Positions 26,741 through 39,842 are shown, counted from the first letter of the stretch. The stretch is DNA of 64,000 bases from Diphasiastrum complanatum (GCA_029204225.1 CM055094.1:18105993-18169992), one strand, 5' to 3'. Program-made: numbers and translations. The notes: generated by a model from the sequence alone, not told the origin.

Positions 26741-28534
26741 GCTGTGACAACCAAGAGAAATTCTAACATGTAAAAGAATTAAGTTCTTTTTACCGATTTT
26801 GAAATAGATATTGGATATCTAGGACAGTATGGTACTCAATTTTGTTGAGATCCATGTTCCTTTTGGGTTAGTGAATACACTTGATGTAATTCATCTGTAT
26901 TTGAACGGTTTTTTTTTTTCATCTATGCAGGGGTAAAAATCTGGAGTGGTATTCTTTGGGTAACAGTTAAGGAGCATGAGGGATTTCAATGGTTAGATGT
27001 ATCTCCAAGAATTGCTTGTGATTTCGATTCTATAATTGGATATAGGATAACCAGATAGTCTTTCTGAATTTTTGGGCAAAACCGATCTGGATGCTGAGGA
27101 TTCTTGGAGGAAAAGCTGCTGGTATGGGACATCAGTGATTCCAAAGAAGATTTCTTGGATGAGAATGGTATCTCATTATTTACAAAATCTAGAGGCCCTG
27201 AAATCTATTTCTCTATCATGTTAGACCTCTACTTTTTAGGAATTTCTTAAATACGAGACAATTGGATTGAGATTCATATGATTCCTTCCAATGTAGAACT
27301 TGGTTCTAAAGGACTGAAAAGTTATATGAAATTATAATTCCATATATGATTTGTGAATATGGCTTAGAATCTATTGATGTTTTCAATTGATTCAGTGGAG
27401 TTTAGACTTCCTAGACCCAAATGTTAATCTCTATTTGGTAGTTGATTATTGAGATGTAATATTTCTATCACTCGGGATTGAGATATTCTATGATTTTGAG
27501 AAACAAGTCCAGTGTGTAATGGTATTGGATACTAATAACTTTTTTCAAATCTTTGATATCTTATACGTTGTTGTTGTATCGTCGATGTAGCATAGAGGTT
27601 CATCACTGGGAGCGGCAACCTCGCCTTCACCTGCATAGCAAGAAGAGAGAGGGAGTAAAATTCCAAATAGTGAGAGGTTTTGGAGGCCCGAGCACCTTCC
27701 CCAAACTATTCGGTCATTAGTTAGAGAGAGGAGACAAGAGAGAGAGGGAATGTTTAGGTTGAGAAAGGCCTTGGGGGCTCAAGCGCCTACCCAAAGCTAT
27801 TCTATTAACAATGAAGTTTATCATTGATTTCTAACATTCATTGGGGCAAGGATTCTAATCCAAGCCTTTAAAATAAACACAACTTAAATCTAATGGAACT
27901 AAGAAAGCACAAGGGCACTCATTTGTGAGTTCTAAGTTGGGCCCTTTTAGCTTTTTTATTTGCAACTTGACTTAGGGCCTCTAATGTTATTTTAGAGTTT
28001 TAAGCCCCTAGTCTTTTATTCCTAAGAATTACAACTTGCTACTTGTGCTCATTGGGTTGGGCTTATACGCGTAGGATGCCAGTGCCCCCGCACTTATTAC
28101 TCTATTTACAATGTCCTGTGGCAGGGCCCACTAGGTAAGGCCTGGCCAACAATACTTTAAGTGTGGGACCCACTTGTTTATTGTGCAGGAAATACCCACA
28201 ATAGGGTCCATGGCCCAAAGTAGTGTCGGTCCCTCGGCACTAGGCTGCAAATGTTGTGAAAGGGCGCTGTTTTCGGTTCTTTTATTGTTGGGACCTGGAT
28301 GCTTCAAGAAAAGCATGGGTATAATTCGCTTACGTAAAACCTGAGGCTTTATTGGTTGCTGATCAACAAGAACCTGGACTTGCCAGAATTTCAATAATAC
28401 CCATAAGGGTCTAGTGGCCATACCGGAGAACCTTGTTCATCAACAATTGGGTGGTCGAGGCATTCCATCAGAGTATCCCAAGATAAAAACTTACTGAGAT
28501 TGCTCCTCATAGAATGGCACAACTAGTCCCAATG
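26737..28534. repeat. Tandem duplication, copy 2
   Basis: The second direct copy, about 1,798 bp, ending AATG at 28531-28534. It lacks about 116 bp relative to copy 1 (positions 25890-26005 of copy 1, including the GA tract) and a few bases near 27920. Otherwise the copies match nearly base for base, which implies a recent event or an assembly error. Confidence 0.95.
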
Positions 28535-30300
28535 TCCTAGAGTCTCTCAATTCGTAATGTGGATATGACGTGCTTGTTTGACTACTTTGTCTGTCAAGGT
28601 ACTCGTGGTATGCCTGAACCTGAATACTCTCCTCTGCAGTCAATCTTACAAATTGAGGACAAGGTGTTGTCATTGTACGCATTGGTGCTTGTTGGACTGG
28701 AGGCTTAATTGGGCTTGGATTCCCTGGATTTGGCCTTTGAAGAATGGTTATTCTTGGGTTTGGCATTGGTTTGGGCTCCTACATTGTGGAACAAAGAGAC
28801 TTTGGTTGAATCTTGCTCGTTGAGGGACAGTCATTAACCTTAGTCTTCCCTTGGTCATTGCACTTCCCCGTTGAAGGCTGTGTGATTGCACTTTCTTTTG
28901 GATCTTGTGCTGAATTGCCTTCGCATCGCTCCGTTGACGCTAGTTCCCTTTGTAATTCATCACTAAGAATTTTTTGTATTGATTGCACCAAGAGGCTTGG
29001 TAAAATCCGCTGGACTTCATCGGCTGCCAATTTTTTGACTTCTTCAATTACCATTGGCGTGATGGATTCTACCATCTCTATATTTTGTGCTGGTTGTACT
29101 TGTTTGTCCAAGGGTATCTTTGCGTACTTTGGAACTTTTGCTAGATTGTCTTCTTCCTCACTCGTTTCATAACCCAGTGGCACTAAGATTTTTATTTTGT
29201 AGTACGTTCGAGTTGGAAGGGTTAGCCCAGGTGCATGTCGGTCTACACAGGCCAAATGCCTCCTGGATATTTGTGAATTTCTCATCAGGCAATCTCGGCA
29301 TGGATGATTAACTTGGCATTGTGAACACGAGGGATAAAATGTTGACGGATCTCCTCGCTGTGGAGATTCAGCATGACAGTGTTTTCCTCCGCATCCATAG
29401 CACCTAACTGAGTGCAGTATGCTATCGCCTCTAAGTTGATAGGCATACATCAATAACATCCCCTTAGAATCTTCCACAAAATAGACTGGTAGGCTGTTAT
29501 GATCCTCCATTGAGTTCGGTGACATGTAAGAGGATATAATTAAAACTTCTCCCTTGCCACTAGTTGTTGAAGAGACTCATGATTTAGATGGATCAACCTT
29601 ACATCCATTTCTATGGTGAGCTCATTGTTGGCTTGATTCTGCTTCTAACCGTCGAACCACTGGATCTTGCTACCGACGAACTTGTTGCTCTGCATTCTGT
29701 CCTTTTAACAAGCACGGATTCTTGATTGGACACCTGGTACTTGGAGATCTCCAAAGCAGAAGGTACATTCGTCCTTTTCAAGAAAATTGACTATGCGAGC
29801 ATAAGCTTGAGGACGGCCTGAACTTGAAGTGCAATGTTCTTGGTCTTCTGCTACACTTGATCTTCTTGACTTTGCTGCACTTAGTTGTCTTGTACATGGT
29901 CCCCTTCTTGCTGGACCATCACTCGTTGTTGACCTTTATTCCTCTGATTCCCCATCTGATGATTCATCAAAGCGATAGGAAAAATCCCTCATTCCTTGTG
30001 AGATTTCCATCATGTCAACATCCTTACAGAGTTGTACAGGTGACACATAGGATGCTAATTCTGCCATACCATATCTGATCATTTTGGGCAGTCCAACATA
30101 GTATTTTGCCATGACAATCAGTTCAGGAATCGGTGGATTACAATCCTTCAGTAATTGGATTATCTGGTAGGTGTAGTCTCGGATTGTTTCATCAAGGAAC
30201 TTTTTTAGTTTAGATAATCTTGCATTGGTGGTCTCCGTAGCTCAGCACTAGAATGTTGCAAGGTAGCCGGTTGGTGAATTGCTTCAAGGTTCGCTCAATG
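28491..30300 (-). mobile_element. Gypsy-type gag relic
   Basis: A minus-strand gag-like polyprotein can be followed from about 30300 to 28491 with several stops. The 5' part (to about 29900) is capsid-like. At 29440-29260 a Cys/His-rich segment reads CYGCGGKHCHAES, then CSQCQVNHPCRDC, two unusual zinc-binding clusters instead of one plain CCHC knuckle. A helical stretch with LAADEVQRILPSLL follows near 29020, then a Pro-rich end. The order on this strand places gag downstream of the pol relic at 33-36 kb, so they are pieces of different or rearranged copies. Confidence 0.55.
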
Positions 30301-31690
30301 ACGCTGGTGTTCCAACTTTTTTTTTTTTTTGAGATAGAGAAGAAGAAGAAGGAAAAGAAGAGAAAAGAATCAATAAATGTTAGCATCTGTGCTAACACAG
30401 AGAAAAATAAAAAAAGAGAAATAAATCTCCGTGGCATGTGTTTTGTAAGTCCGCGTATGAGTGTCTGTTAATAAACTTCCGCCATGGCATGTGTTTTGTA
30501 AGCTTATGAGTAGAAGCTTAACTAATAATAAAATAACTTAAACTTAGATTTAGAACTTAGACTTAGGAAACTTTAGATTAAAAATATTTTGTCTTGAGTT
30601 TTCCTAAGTTAAGAAGTTTTGAAGTTCTAAATCCTCAGTTAGAAGTTCTAGAAAGGCTAGAAATAGATTAGTCCCGTGGATAAATATGGAAGACCCTCCT
30701 TGCCATAAAAGGAGAGGCATTTGCCTTGTAAATAACACTTTTGAGATTATGCTAAGTTGTTATCTCTCTTGAGATTATCTTGCTATTTCACTTGTCTTCC
30801 CATTGGTGCATAGCTTGAGGGAAGGTGCTCAGGCCTCCTCTTGCCTCCTTTCATTGGTTCTTTTATTGTGGCATAATTAAAACAATTCATGCTTAGTTTA
30901 GCCGCAATCTATCTTTTCAATCCCTTTGGGTGTTGATTTAGGATTTAGCTTAATCAATCACCTTGCTAGTTGGGTAAGCCTTAGTAAGGTTTTTGTTTTT
31001 GTCCTCTTAGTTAGTTTCATTTATATTTCAAGCACTAGTTGAGTAAGCCTTAGTGCTTCTGTCATTGTTTTCTATTTCTGCATTTTCGTTTGAAGTGGTA
31101 GAAACTTAGAAAGTGGACGATCCTCTCTATACTACACCACTTTTTGAGTAGATGTAGCCAACATATACAAACCATATTTACTTCCAACAGTAAACGGTGG
31201 ATTAGTATGGATGAGAATAGAGACAGAAATGGATTTATCTAATAGAGATGGAGATAGAAAATGGAATAGAGATGGGACAAAAGAGTGATGGATGGTTGGT
31301 AACTGATATGGAGATCACTCACCAAAGAGACTTGTGCTAATTTTTTTTTTTTTTATGATTTTTTTTACAGTTTTATTTTTTTTATGGTTTTATTATTATT
31401 ATTATTATTTTTACAGTTTTTATTTTTTTCTTTTACAGTTTTTTTTTTACGATAATTTTTTTAAGGGAATAGAACCGTCGTAGTCGTGAGAGGAGGCTAT
31501 CTGAAAGATAGAGTTTAGGTTCTTTTCCAAGTTTTTTTTAAAAAGTTTTTAAAGATTTTTTTTTTTTTGGCTATATGAAAAAATGGCTAGGGACTAACTC
31601 TCGCAGAGAATTCTGTATCCTTGTCTTAGTGAGACTAAGATGGAACTTTAGAAGGCTCTACGAAGGTTAGTTTGGACAGTTCTGAAAGTT
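30301..31690. other. Possible solo LTR and T-rich low-complexity DNA
   Basis: From about 30480 to 31190 the sequence has an LTR-like look: TG-rich start, a CATAAAAGG box near 30702 and an end TTCCAACA at about 31190. I could not find a matching target duplication, so this is tentative. From 31340 to 31580 there are T-runs and a short (TTA)n, without coding content. Confidence 0.25.
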
Positions 31691-32149
31691 ATGGCCTCTA
31701 ATCTGTTTTCCCGCCTAATTTTCTCGCTCAAAACAGATTTTTCGTGTTTTTTGAATTTTTATAGATTTACAAGCAAAAAATCATGGAAAAAAAAATGCAC
31801 AACTAACCCCTCAACCACACTAAACTACCCTAAAAAAATTCGATGTTTGGTGAAAATTGGTGAAAAAGAGGAAGAGAGGAAGAGAGAGAGCAAGAAAAAG
31901 AGAATGGGAAAAAGTGTTATGTGGCGAGATGAGAGTTCATTCAAAAAACTAACACTTCAGTACATTCAAAACAAAAAAACATGAAAATTGACAAATCTAA
32001 TACTAAACCACCCTAATAGATACCCACAAAATCCGAGTTTTAGGTGAAAAAAGACTGGTGAGGAAGAAGAAAAGAGAAAGAGAGAAGAAGAGAGTGCAAG
32101 AAAAGCTATGCGACGAGGCGAGTGTGTGGTGCTCCCCGGCAACGACGCC
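31691..32149. other. Low-complexity non-coding DNA
   Basis: Purine-rich (AGAGAAAGAGAG) segments produce Lys/Arg/Glu-rich open frames on the plus strand. These are compositional and I see no gene. Confidence 0.4.
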
Positions 32150-32223
32150 ACTGTTGTGTCGTCGATGTAGTATAGAGGTTCATCACTGTGAGCGGCAACC
32201 TCACCTTCACCTACGTAGCAAGA

Positions 32224-32228
<5 letters not shown>

Positions 32229-32301
<73 letters not shown>
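32229..32301. repeat. (GA)n microsatellite
   Basis: GA run of about 70 bp after two GATA units, inside the diverged repeat copy. The other two copies have only a short purine-rich segment here. Confidence 0.95.
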
Positions 32302-32302
<1 letters not shown>

Positions 32303-32457
32303 AAAGTTCCAAGTAGCGAGAGGTTTGGGAGGCCCGAGCACCTTCTCCAAACTATTCGGTCGCTACTTAGAGAGAGGAGAGAAGAGAGAAAGAGAATGCC
32401 TAGGTTGAGAAAGGCCTTTGGGGCTCGAGCGCCTACCGAAAGCTATTCTATCCCAAT

Positions 32458-32573
<116 letters not shown>

Positions 32574-33353
32574 ATTAAAATGAGAATGGAAGATGATACA
32601 ATACAAAGGAAATGGCTCCATCTTATAAATTTTAGAGATGAACCTTCTCCACTCTCATTGGCCACTTTATTGGGGCAAGGATTCTAATCCAAACCTTTAA
32701 AATAAACACAACTTAAATCTAATGGAACTAAGAAAGCACAAGGGCACTCACATGATTTATGTGAGTTCTAAGTTGGGCCCCTTTAGCTTTTTTTATTTGC
32801 AACTTGACTTAGGGCCTCTAATGTCATTTTAAAGTTTTAAGTCCCTAGTCTCTTATTCCTAGGAATTACAACTTGCTACTTGTGCTCATTGGGTTGGGCT
32901 TATACATGCAGGATGCCAATGCCCTCGCACTTATTACTCTACTTACAATGTACTGTGGCGGGGCCCACTAGGTAAGACATGGCCAACAATATTTTAAGTG
33001 GTGGGACCCACTTGTTTATTGTGCAGGAAATACCCACAATAGTCTTCTCCTAAGAAATTTTTAATTGAAATTATAGGATTTCTTTTAAAAGGGGGAGAAG
33101 AAAAGATAGGAATAAGACTTTCTATGAATCGGCCAGTTGCATAGATTTTTGAAAAGAAATCCAGTATGTGTGAAAAGGTAGAACTATCCAGTTAAAATAG
33201 AGAAACTCTCTAAGTGATTATTTTGAATAATCTGGAACTAGAGGAGTTTTGGGGATGTTGAGCCGTAAGATATTCATGACTATGAAAAATAGTGGTAAAG
33301 ATTAAATTAAGGTTCACTGATTGTTGACAAGTACCATTTTCTTATGGATTGGA

Positions 33354-35640
33354 TCAGAGGAATAAAGCTTTAATCTTAACCTTATGTCCAAAGATGTATG
33401 TATAAGTCGACCTAACCGCATAAATCATAGCCAGTGCCTCCCACTCTGTGGTTGAATAGTGCATCTTTGAATCACTGAGTTGTCGGCTGACAAATCGGAT
33501 TGGAAAATTCTTTTTGCATTCTCTTGGCTGGGTTAAGACAACTCCAATCGCACACTGTGATGCATTAGTATGCACATGAAATTCTATCATCCAATTGGGC
33601 GGTCGTAATATTGGCGCTGAGACCAATGCATCCTTAAATTTCTGGAAAGCCTGTAGGGCTTCCTCTGTCCAATGTGGTTTCATAGTGAGCTTGCAGATTG
33701 GTCTTGCTAACTCCGCAAAATCTAGAATGAAGATCCGATAGTAATTAGCGTGACCCATAAAGACATAGACCCTCGCGAATTGTCCCTGGTGGTGGTAGAT
33801 CGACAATGACACTTATCTCTGATAGATCTTTGGCAATTCCGTGTCTTAATACTATGTGGCCCAAGATCAGACCATGTGTCACCCAAAATTGACACTTCTC
33901 TGGATTCAAGGAGATCTAATATTCATGGCATTGCTTCAACACTTTCTCCAAGTTGGATAGGTGTTCTGAGTTCGGCCCATGCATGCATAGATCATCCAAT
34001 TTTTTTTCCAGAAAGTTCTTCGGGTGTTCTTTGAATGTCGTTTGCCTGACTCGTTGAAAGGTACTTGGGACATTGCAAAGTCCAAATGGCATCACCTTGT
34101 AGGCATAGGTTCCCCATTCAGTGGCAAACATTGTCTTGTGCTGATCATCTGGGGCTATTTTGACTTGATTGTAGCCGTTGAAGCCGTCCAGAAAACTGTA
34201 GACTTTTGCTCTTGCTACTCGATCCAAGACACTTTTTGTGAAAGGTAGGAAAAAATGATCTTTTTTGGGTAACCGCATTTAATGTTTCTAGATTTACATA
34301 GATCCACATCTTATTGTTCTTCTTGGGTACTATGACTATAGGAGATACCCATTCTATGTGCTCGATTCCATAAATCAAATCGGTGTCGAGTAGCTTCTGC
34401 AACTCCAGTTTGATCAACTCTTTGTAGTTAGGATTGCAGCGGTAATAACGGCTCACCTTGGGGACTGCTCCATCCACCAAGGGTATGGCATGTTGGTGGC
34501 CATATAGCTTTCAAATCCTTGTATGTCTATGTGAAGCAATCCTTGTATTCCACCAACAAATTACATAGCCGTGTGAACTGAGTGCGGGTTATTTTCTCTC
34601 CCACGTAAACAGTCTTTTCTTCTTCACCTAGCTCAGCTAAGTTCATAGGTTGTATCCGTGCAGGTCCTTCAAAGACTTGTTTAGCCAGTTTCTGACTTTG
34701 ATTAACAGGTGCCTTGGGTGGTTCTACTTGGAAAAATTTAGCTATTTGCGCTTTCTGTGGTGGTTGAGCTGGTATTTTTCTCATTCCATTTTGATCAAGA
34801 TCCATGTGTTGCAAGACTCGTTCGTTTGTCAGCTCAACTTCTTCGTCATATGAAAAGGATGCTGCCAGGGCACTAAATCATCTTCTACTTGCTCTGGTAT
34901 CGGCTCTGTTGCTAGCCATGCCACATTGATCATGTTTACCCCGTAAGTTATTGGCATGTCCAGGGTGTAACCTTTTGGTGATGAGGTGATGGGTTCTGGA
35001 TCTGAATTTGGTTGACATCATGCATGCCCAACCATACAATCAACTGTCGCTAATGCGTCGTCCATCGCACAATATCTGTTTGCGAATCATAATGACTTCC
35101 CCTGGCTTGCCTTGGATGATCAATAAGGTGATCGGTGGTGGACAATCCGTCATCAGCCTTGGGTGTAGTCGGTTTCATCGCCCATGTGGTAATCCACCTT
35201 TACAGCCTGCTCTCTATTTTCAAAGGTGAGTTTTTCGGTCCCCCAGTTGTGAACCACTTGCGCGACTCTCAACCAAGGTCTTCCAAGTAAAACGCAAAAG
35301 GAGACTATGAAATTTCCATCACCATAAAGGTGATCACAAACCGCACCCCCACTATCTTTATTGGAGTGTCTTTGACTTTACCTTTTGGTTTCACACAAAA
35401 CCGATCTGCTAACTTGATAGCAAATCTCACTGGCTTCAATCCTTGCAGACCCCATTTCTGGTAAAAAGTAGTGGATATCAAATTGATGTCTGATCCTCCA
35501 TCTACTACCGCAGCTTTGTCCTTGTATCTTTTGTGCTTAATCGGCAGAGTAATATTGTGTTGCTCACTCTCCCACACTGTCCCAATATGGAGGACGTTGC
35601 TGGTTCTTTCGTAGCCCACACAATACAAGGGCTCTTGTGT
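33354..35640 (-). mobile_element. Gypsy pol relic: protease, RT, RNase H
   Basis: Minus strand, 5' to 3': aspartic protease core with VVDGGSDINLIS near 35510, a degraded linker, RT start (WVSPIVIVPKKN near 34340), RT body (FLDGFNGYNQVKI, MPFGLCNVPSTFQR) at 34278-33916, and RNase H (FHVHTNASQCAIGVVL; Asp of the first motif replaced by His) to 33354. The RT catalytic motif reads KLDD where the related copy at 42.1 kb has YLDD. Several frame changes and stops separate the parts. No integrase or LTR is attached. It belongs to the same lineage as the relic at 41.8-45 kb. Confidence 0.8.
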
Positions 35641-36045
35641 GGCTGGTCCTAGTTATGATTTGATCCATTTCGCTAGGATGCTCTTTGCTTGAGGTGCAAT
35701 CTATAGGAGCTCCTTGAGGGATAAGTCCGTATGGCTATCTAGTAAACTTGTGAGTAATCTTGTTTGTGGAACCTCAGGCTCTCCCATTTGGAAGGGTGGT
35801 TCATGATGGTGCAGATAATCATTTTGGTCTGTTCGCAATGGTGAGCCTGTTGGTGGTGCTGGTGCTTCATTCATGAGAGGTTCTGCTGGTGCGTCCCTTG
35901 ATTGTGTAGCTTCCTCTGCTCTTCGTGGACACTACAATTGGTTCTATTCTAGTGTGTTGGAAGAAGATGCTAAGTTCCTTGTAAGGCCTTCAGCTTTTGA
36001 TCAAACTGGCATGTTAGTTTTTCCATCTGCTATTCATGTAATTTT
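35641..36045. other. Gypsy-associated linker, decayed
   Basis: On the minus strand this stretch resembles the region just upstream of protease in the sister relic (44.2-44.4 kb), for example the residues around LLTSLL and the acidic/Pro-rich part, but it is too decayed for a firm domain call. Confidence 0.35.
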
Positions 36046-36176
36046 GTCATTTGTTCCATTAGCAGATCTATTGAGATAGATGACTCCTATCCCACGACCC
36101 ATAATCCAACCCCTTCGGTAGCATCAACTTCGAATGCTTCAAGCATCTCAATAGATCTGCTAATGGAACAAATGAC
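36046..36176. repeat. 32-bp perfect inverted repeat
   Basis: Arms 36046-36077 and 36145-36176 are exact reverse complements, with a 67-nt spacer. The arms contain ATTAGCAGATCTATTGAG and its complement. The pair immediately precedes a second, longer palindrome. Confidence 0.95.
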
Positions 36177-36358
36177 TTATTGCAACGTGGCGTACTGCTC
36201 TCGATCATGTGGTTCCTTGCGAGATTGCCACGAAGTATCAGAAGAGAGCTCAAACGACATCGCATCTTCCATAACTTATTGCAATGTGGCGTACTGCTCC
36301 CGTCGTTTGAGCTCTCTTCTGATACTTCGTGGCAATCTCACAAGGAACCACATGATCG
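36177..36358. repeat. 57-bp inverted repeat overlapping a short direct repeat
   Basis: Arms 36202-36258 and 36302-36358 are reverse complements with one mismatch, separated by 43 nt. In addition a 24-nt direct repeat (TTATTGCAACGTGGCGTACT and its extension, one difference) occurs at 36177-36200 and 36275-36298. No coding function is apparent. Confidence 0.95.
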
Positions 36359-36558
36359 GGAGTCAATGTTGTAATTAGAGCTAACTCTTATATAATGGAT
36401 TTCATGATTGAACTCTTGCATCAATTTAGCCCATTATGATTTCCTACCCCAAAGATCATGTTGATTGTGATCCGTATACACTATAAACTCACGACCGTGC
36501 ACTCTCCAGGTCTTAAGTGCATGTATAACTAATTGCAAATAATTCTTTTTCTTGTGTA

Positions 36559-38520
36559 CTATAAATTGAGGACCGATGAATTTCTTTCAAATGCTAGTGG
36601 CCTATCGTTTTGTAATGTAACTGCTCCAATAGCAATATCACTTGTGTCAGTTCTCACGACATAAGATAAACCTAGATCTGCAATTTGTAAAATGAGAGTC
36701 AAAACAATCACATTATTTAGATTCTCAAAACTGTGATTCAGTTCCTTCTTCCATTGAACAGGCGGACTAGGTTGATTTCTCTTTTTCTTTTTGTTGACAA
36801 TCCCTTTTGTCAAATTATTGAGCAATGCCACTACTTTAGCATAATCCTCAATCTCCAAAAGAAAGTCGTAAATCCTAAGAATGATCTAACTTGATAAATA
36901 GTTTGAGAAATCATCCAATCAATCACTATCTTGATTTTATCCTTGTCAATCTTGAATCCTTAAGCAGTGATCTTATGACCAAGATAAAACAACTCATGCT
37001 TAAACAATTCACACTTGGATTCCGTTACGTAGAGTAACTCATGCCAGAGTTTCATCAAGACAGTCCTAATGTGCTTGAGTAACTCCTACCAAAGTTTCAT
37101 CAAGATAGTACTAATGTGCTCTATGTGTTTTTCAAAGGTCTTAATGTAGATGAGAATGTCATCAAAAAACACTACCATAAACTTTCCCAAATACGAATGA
37201 AACAAATTGTTCATTATTTGTTGGAGTGTTAGTTAACCCAAAAGGCAACACCAACAATTCATAAAGGCCAAATCTAGTATGAAATCCATTCTTTTGGACA
37301 TCTTCTGATTTGATTCTTATTTGACGGTACCTTGTCCTGATATCTATCTTAGTGAAGTATTTAGCCCCACCTAAAAGGTCCATAAGGTCATCCATCATGA
37401 GTAACATATATTTATTCTTAAAAGTCACTTTGTTTAACCCCTTGTAATCCACACACATTTGAAAACCTCCATCTTCACTTTCAGAAGAATACATTGAGCA
37501 TCCCATGGTGACTTACTGGGTTGGATATGTCTCATCCTTAGATAGTTTTCTATTTGATTTAAAATCTCTATCTCCTCTTTCTGAGAGAACCTATAAGGTT
37601 GTTTAGAGATACGTTGACTTCTTGGAATTAGCTCTATGATGTGGTCGACTGACCTAGATAATGATAAACCTTGAGGTAATTATGATGGGAAAACATTTTT
37701 AAATTCACTTATCATCTGATTTTTCATTGCTTGCCCATGACCTAAATTTACTGAGTTAAGAATTACTAAAAACTCACAATCATTTAGATACACATCAAAA
37801 ACATCCATGACATGAATAGCAAATATTGAAAGAACTTTATACTATGAATAATCAAATGCTTCCATTGTATTAATTGTAGAAATTTCATCCAATGGATGTA
37901 CAAAATTGTTGCCAAATAAAGTAACTACCTTATCGCCCTCTTTGAAAGTGAGAACATGTTTTGCAAGATCATTAGGCAGGGAAGGCAATTTACTAAATAA
38001 CCATTCATAACCAAAAATTAAAATTGTACGAGCTAGGTCTAATACATGAAATTAACTACTTCTCTACAATCTTGAATTTTCATAGGGAGCATGTTGCAAG
38101 TCTCCAAATTTGCTCCTGAAGCTAGATAAACTATGTAGCCATGATTGCTGACTTCATTTGACAGGCTAAGTTTCTGCACAAGATGAGAATTAATAAAATT
38201 ATGAGTAGAACCTCTATTTAATAAAATACTGACTTCTTGATTTTTGACTATGCTTGTAAACCGAAATAGTTCATTAGGCAAGAAAGAAATTGTACTAAAA
38301 GAACATCCACACTCACAATCAAATAGGTTAATTTTCAAAGTTTTACCTTTACACTAGGGATTATAATAATATGTGCTGCAAGTTTTTCCTTTCCGAACAA
38401 AATTTCATCATATGCCCAAGCTTGTTGCAAATGAAACACATATACAGCCTTGATGTGGGACATAGACTTCATCATCATCATTTTCTTATTCTTTGGCGGT
38501 TCCGATGCCATTCGATCCAA
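36559..38520 (-). mobile_element. Gypsy relic: zinc-knuckle region, protease, RT
   Basis: Minus strand, 5' to 3': a degraded knuckle-like segment near 38430, protease-like part with LLNRGSTHNFINSHLV at 38220 (the DTG/DSG Asp replaced by Asn), RT with FQMCVDYKGLNKVT, YFTKIDIRTRYRQIRI and LPFGLTNTP at 37470-37210, an intact FFDDILIY motif near 37160, and an RNase H start (RTDTSDIAIGAVTLQ) at 36655. Frame changes and stops between the parts show decay. It is a different lineage from the two VVDGGS-type relics. Confidence 0.8.
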
Positions 38521-39147
38521 TTCATCAAAAAATTTTGGAGCTTAGTCTGTACCTCGCTTCTTCCCCTGGTTTTTGAAGTGGTGAAAATTTGTTAAAATTG
38601 TTGTTTGGATGCTATTATTGTGGACTCATATGCTTTCGCTATTCAACAAGCATTCTTGAGGTTTTGAAGCATATTTCTCCTATATTTATTACGATAATTG
38701 GCAGGCAACCCTAGGACAAACTACCAATTTAGGATCAAATGGCGACTCCAAAGATCCATAATTTTTTGGATATAAGAATCTAAGCTCTTACTATTCATAT
38801 TGCAATTCATGATTTTTTGGTAATAATCTATGTCATTGACAATCACGAAACTTTTTTAAAGACATCTGCAAATGCTTCCCAGATCGTGGGCTTGACTATT
38901 AGATCACACTATCTTGACAAAACCTTACCTCATAGAAACAACATGACGCTCTCGATATTTTTCTCCTCATGAACTCCGTGTAGATTGAAATAACTGCTCC
39001 ACTTGATGAGCTAGTCTTTCACAACTTGTGACTTTTTTCCCTTTTTCTCCCCTGAGTAAGTCTCAAGTTGATTTGGAGATAGGTTGACATTGGAGTTGAC
39101 ACTAACCTTAGACTTGCAATTCTGTCAGTCATTATTTATTACTTTTC

Positions 39148-39178
<31 letters not shown>

Positions 39179-39240
39179 CGATCCAGCCAATAAAAAAATC
39201 TTACTTACTTGATTCAGCTAGTAATATATATATTTACAAG
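38521..39240. other. Decayed gag-like region of the gypsy relic
   Basis: The stretch lies upstream of the knuckle segment on the minus strand, where gag is expected, but stops are frequent and no motif remains. A short (TA)n-(GA)n run lies at 39150-39178. Confidence 0.3.
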
Positions 39241-39829
39241 TGTCTTCAAAAAATACCTTAGAAGCATTGAATGCTATTTACGCCAGTCTCGCCCTTGGGA
39301 TATTTAGATGTCCAGCTGTTTTTAGGGTTGATGATAAGTCGACAACGTCTATAAAGTCCTCACAACATGATTCTAGTCTAAGCATACCATACAAAGCAAC
39401 AACACATGGGAACCGGTGGAGGTTAAACCAACCCAACCAAACCTAGATCGTACGGATTTAGCCCGCAAGCTATGGACCAATCAGAGTCATGGAAAGAGGA
39501 GTCACACAGCAGCATGTAGCTACTCATCACAAATCAAGCATACACTAGTGAGAGCCCAGCAGGTATACTTATACCCTCCAAGGCCCATGCACCACTAGTA
39601 GTGCACTGTGACACCTTACTAGACACCTCTGCAGCCTATATGGGCCACGTCATCCAGTTCTCTAATAGACCCATACCAACTCCACCACCATGCGTTTAGG
39701 CCTACAACCATTAATTATGACCATATACACATAACCCCAATTCCCTTATAGTCACAATTAACTTACGGGTTGTTGGTCTACCGATCCCTAGCGTGGACAC
39801 GCTACCCGAGACCAGTCATGGGCGTGACA
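39241..39829 (-). mobile_element. Candidate 3' LTR of a chromovirus-type gypsy element
   Basis: On the minus strand it starts TGTCACGCCC directly after a purine-rich tract and ends GAAGACA, about 589 bp. TGTCACGCC is a common start for plant chromovirus LTRs. The 5' boundary is well placed by the tract; the 3' boundary is inferred from the terminal CA and lacks a partner LTR. Confidence 0.55.
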
Positions 39830-39842
39830 TTCTTCCCCCCTT
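39830..39842 (-). other. Polypurine tract
   Basis: AAGGGGGGAAGAA on the minus strand directly precedes the LTR start, the position of the plus-strand primer in LTR retrotransposons. Confidence 0.65.

Noticed and set aside
26337-28421. Two near-identical 96-codon minus-strand frames
   Set aside because: They are the same frame in the two tandem copies and lack any recognisable domain; the diverged copy at 32.9 kb does not keep it open as a clear gene.
30480-31190. Complete solo LTR
   Set aside because: LTR-like composition and a CCAACA end, but no matching start with a 5-bp target duplication could be found.
36046-36358. Palindromes as a microRNA gene or CRISPR array
   Set aside because: There is no regular spacer-repeat structure, and nothing shows that the hairpin is transcribed or processed; reported only as a structural oddity.
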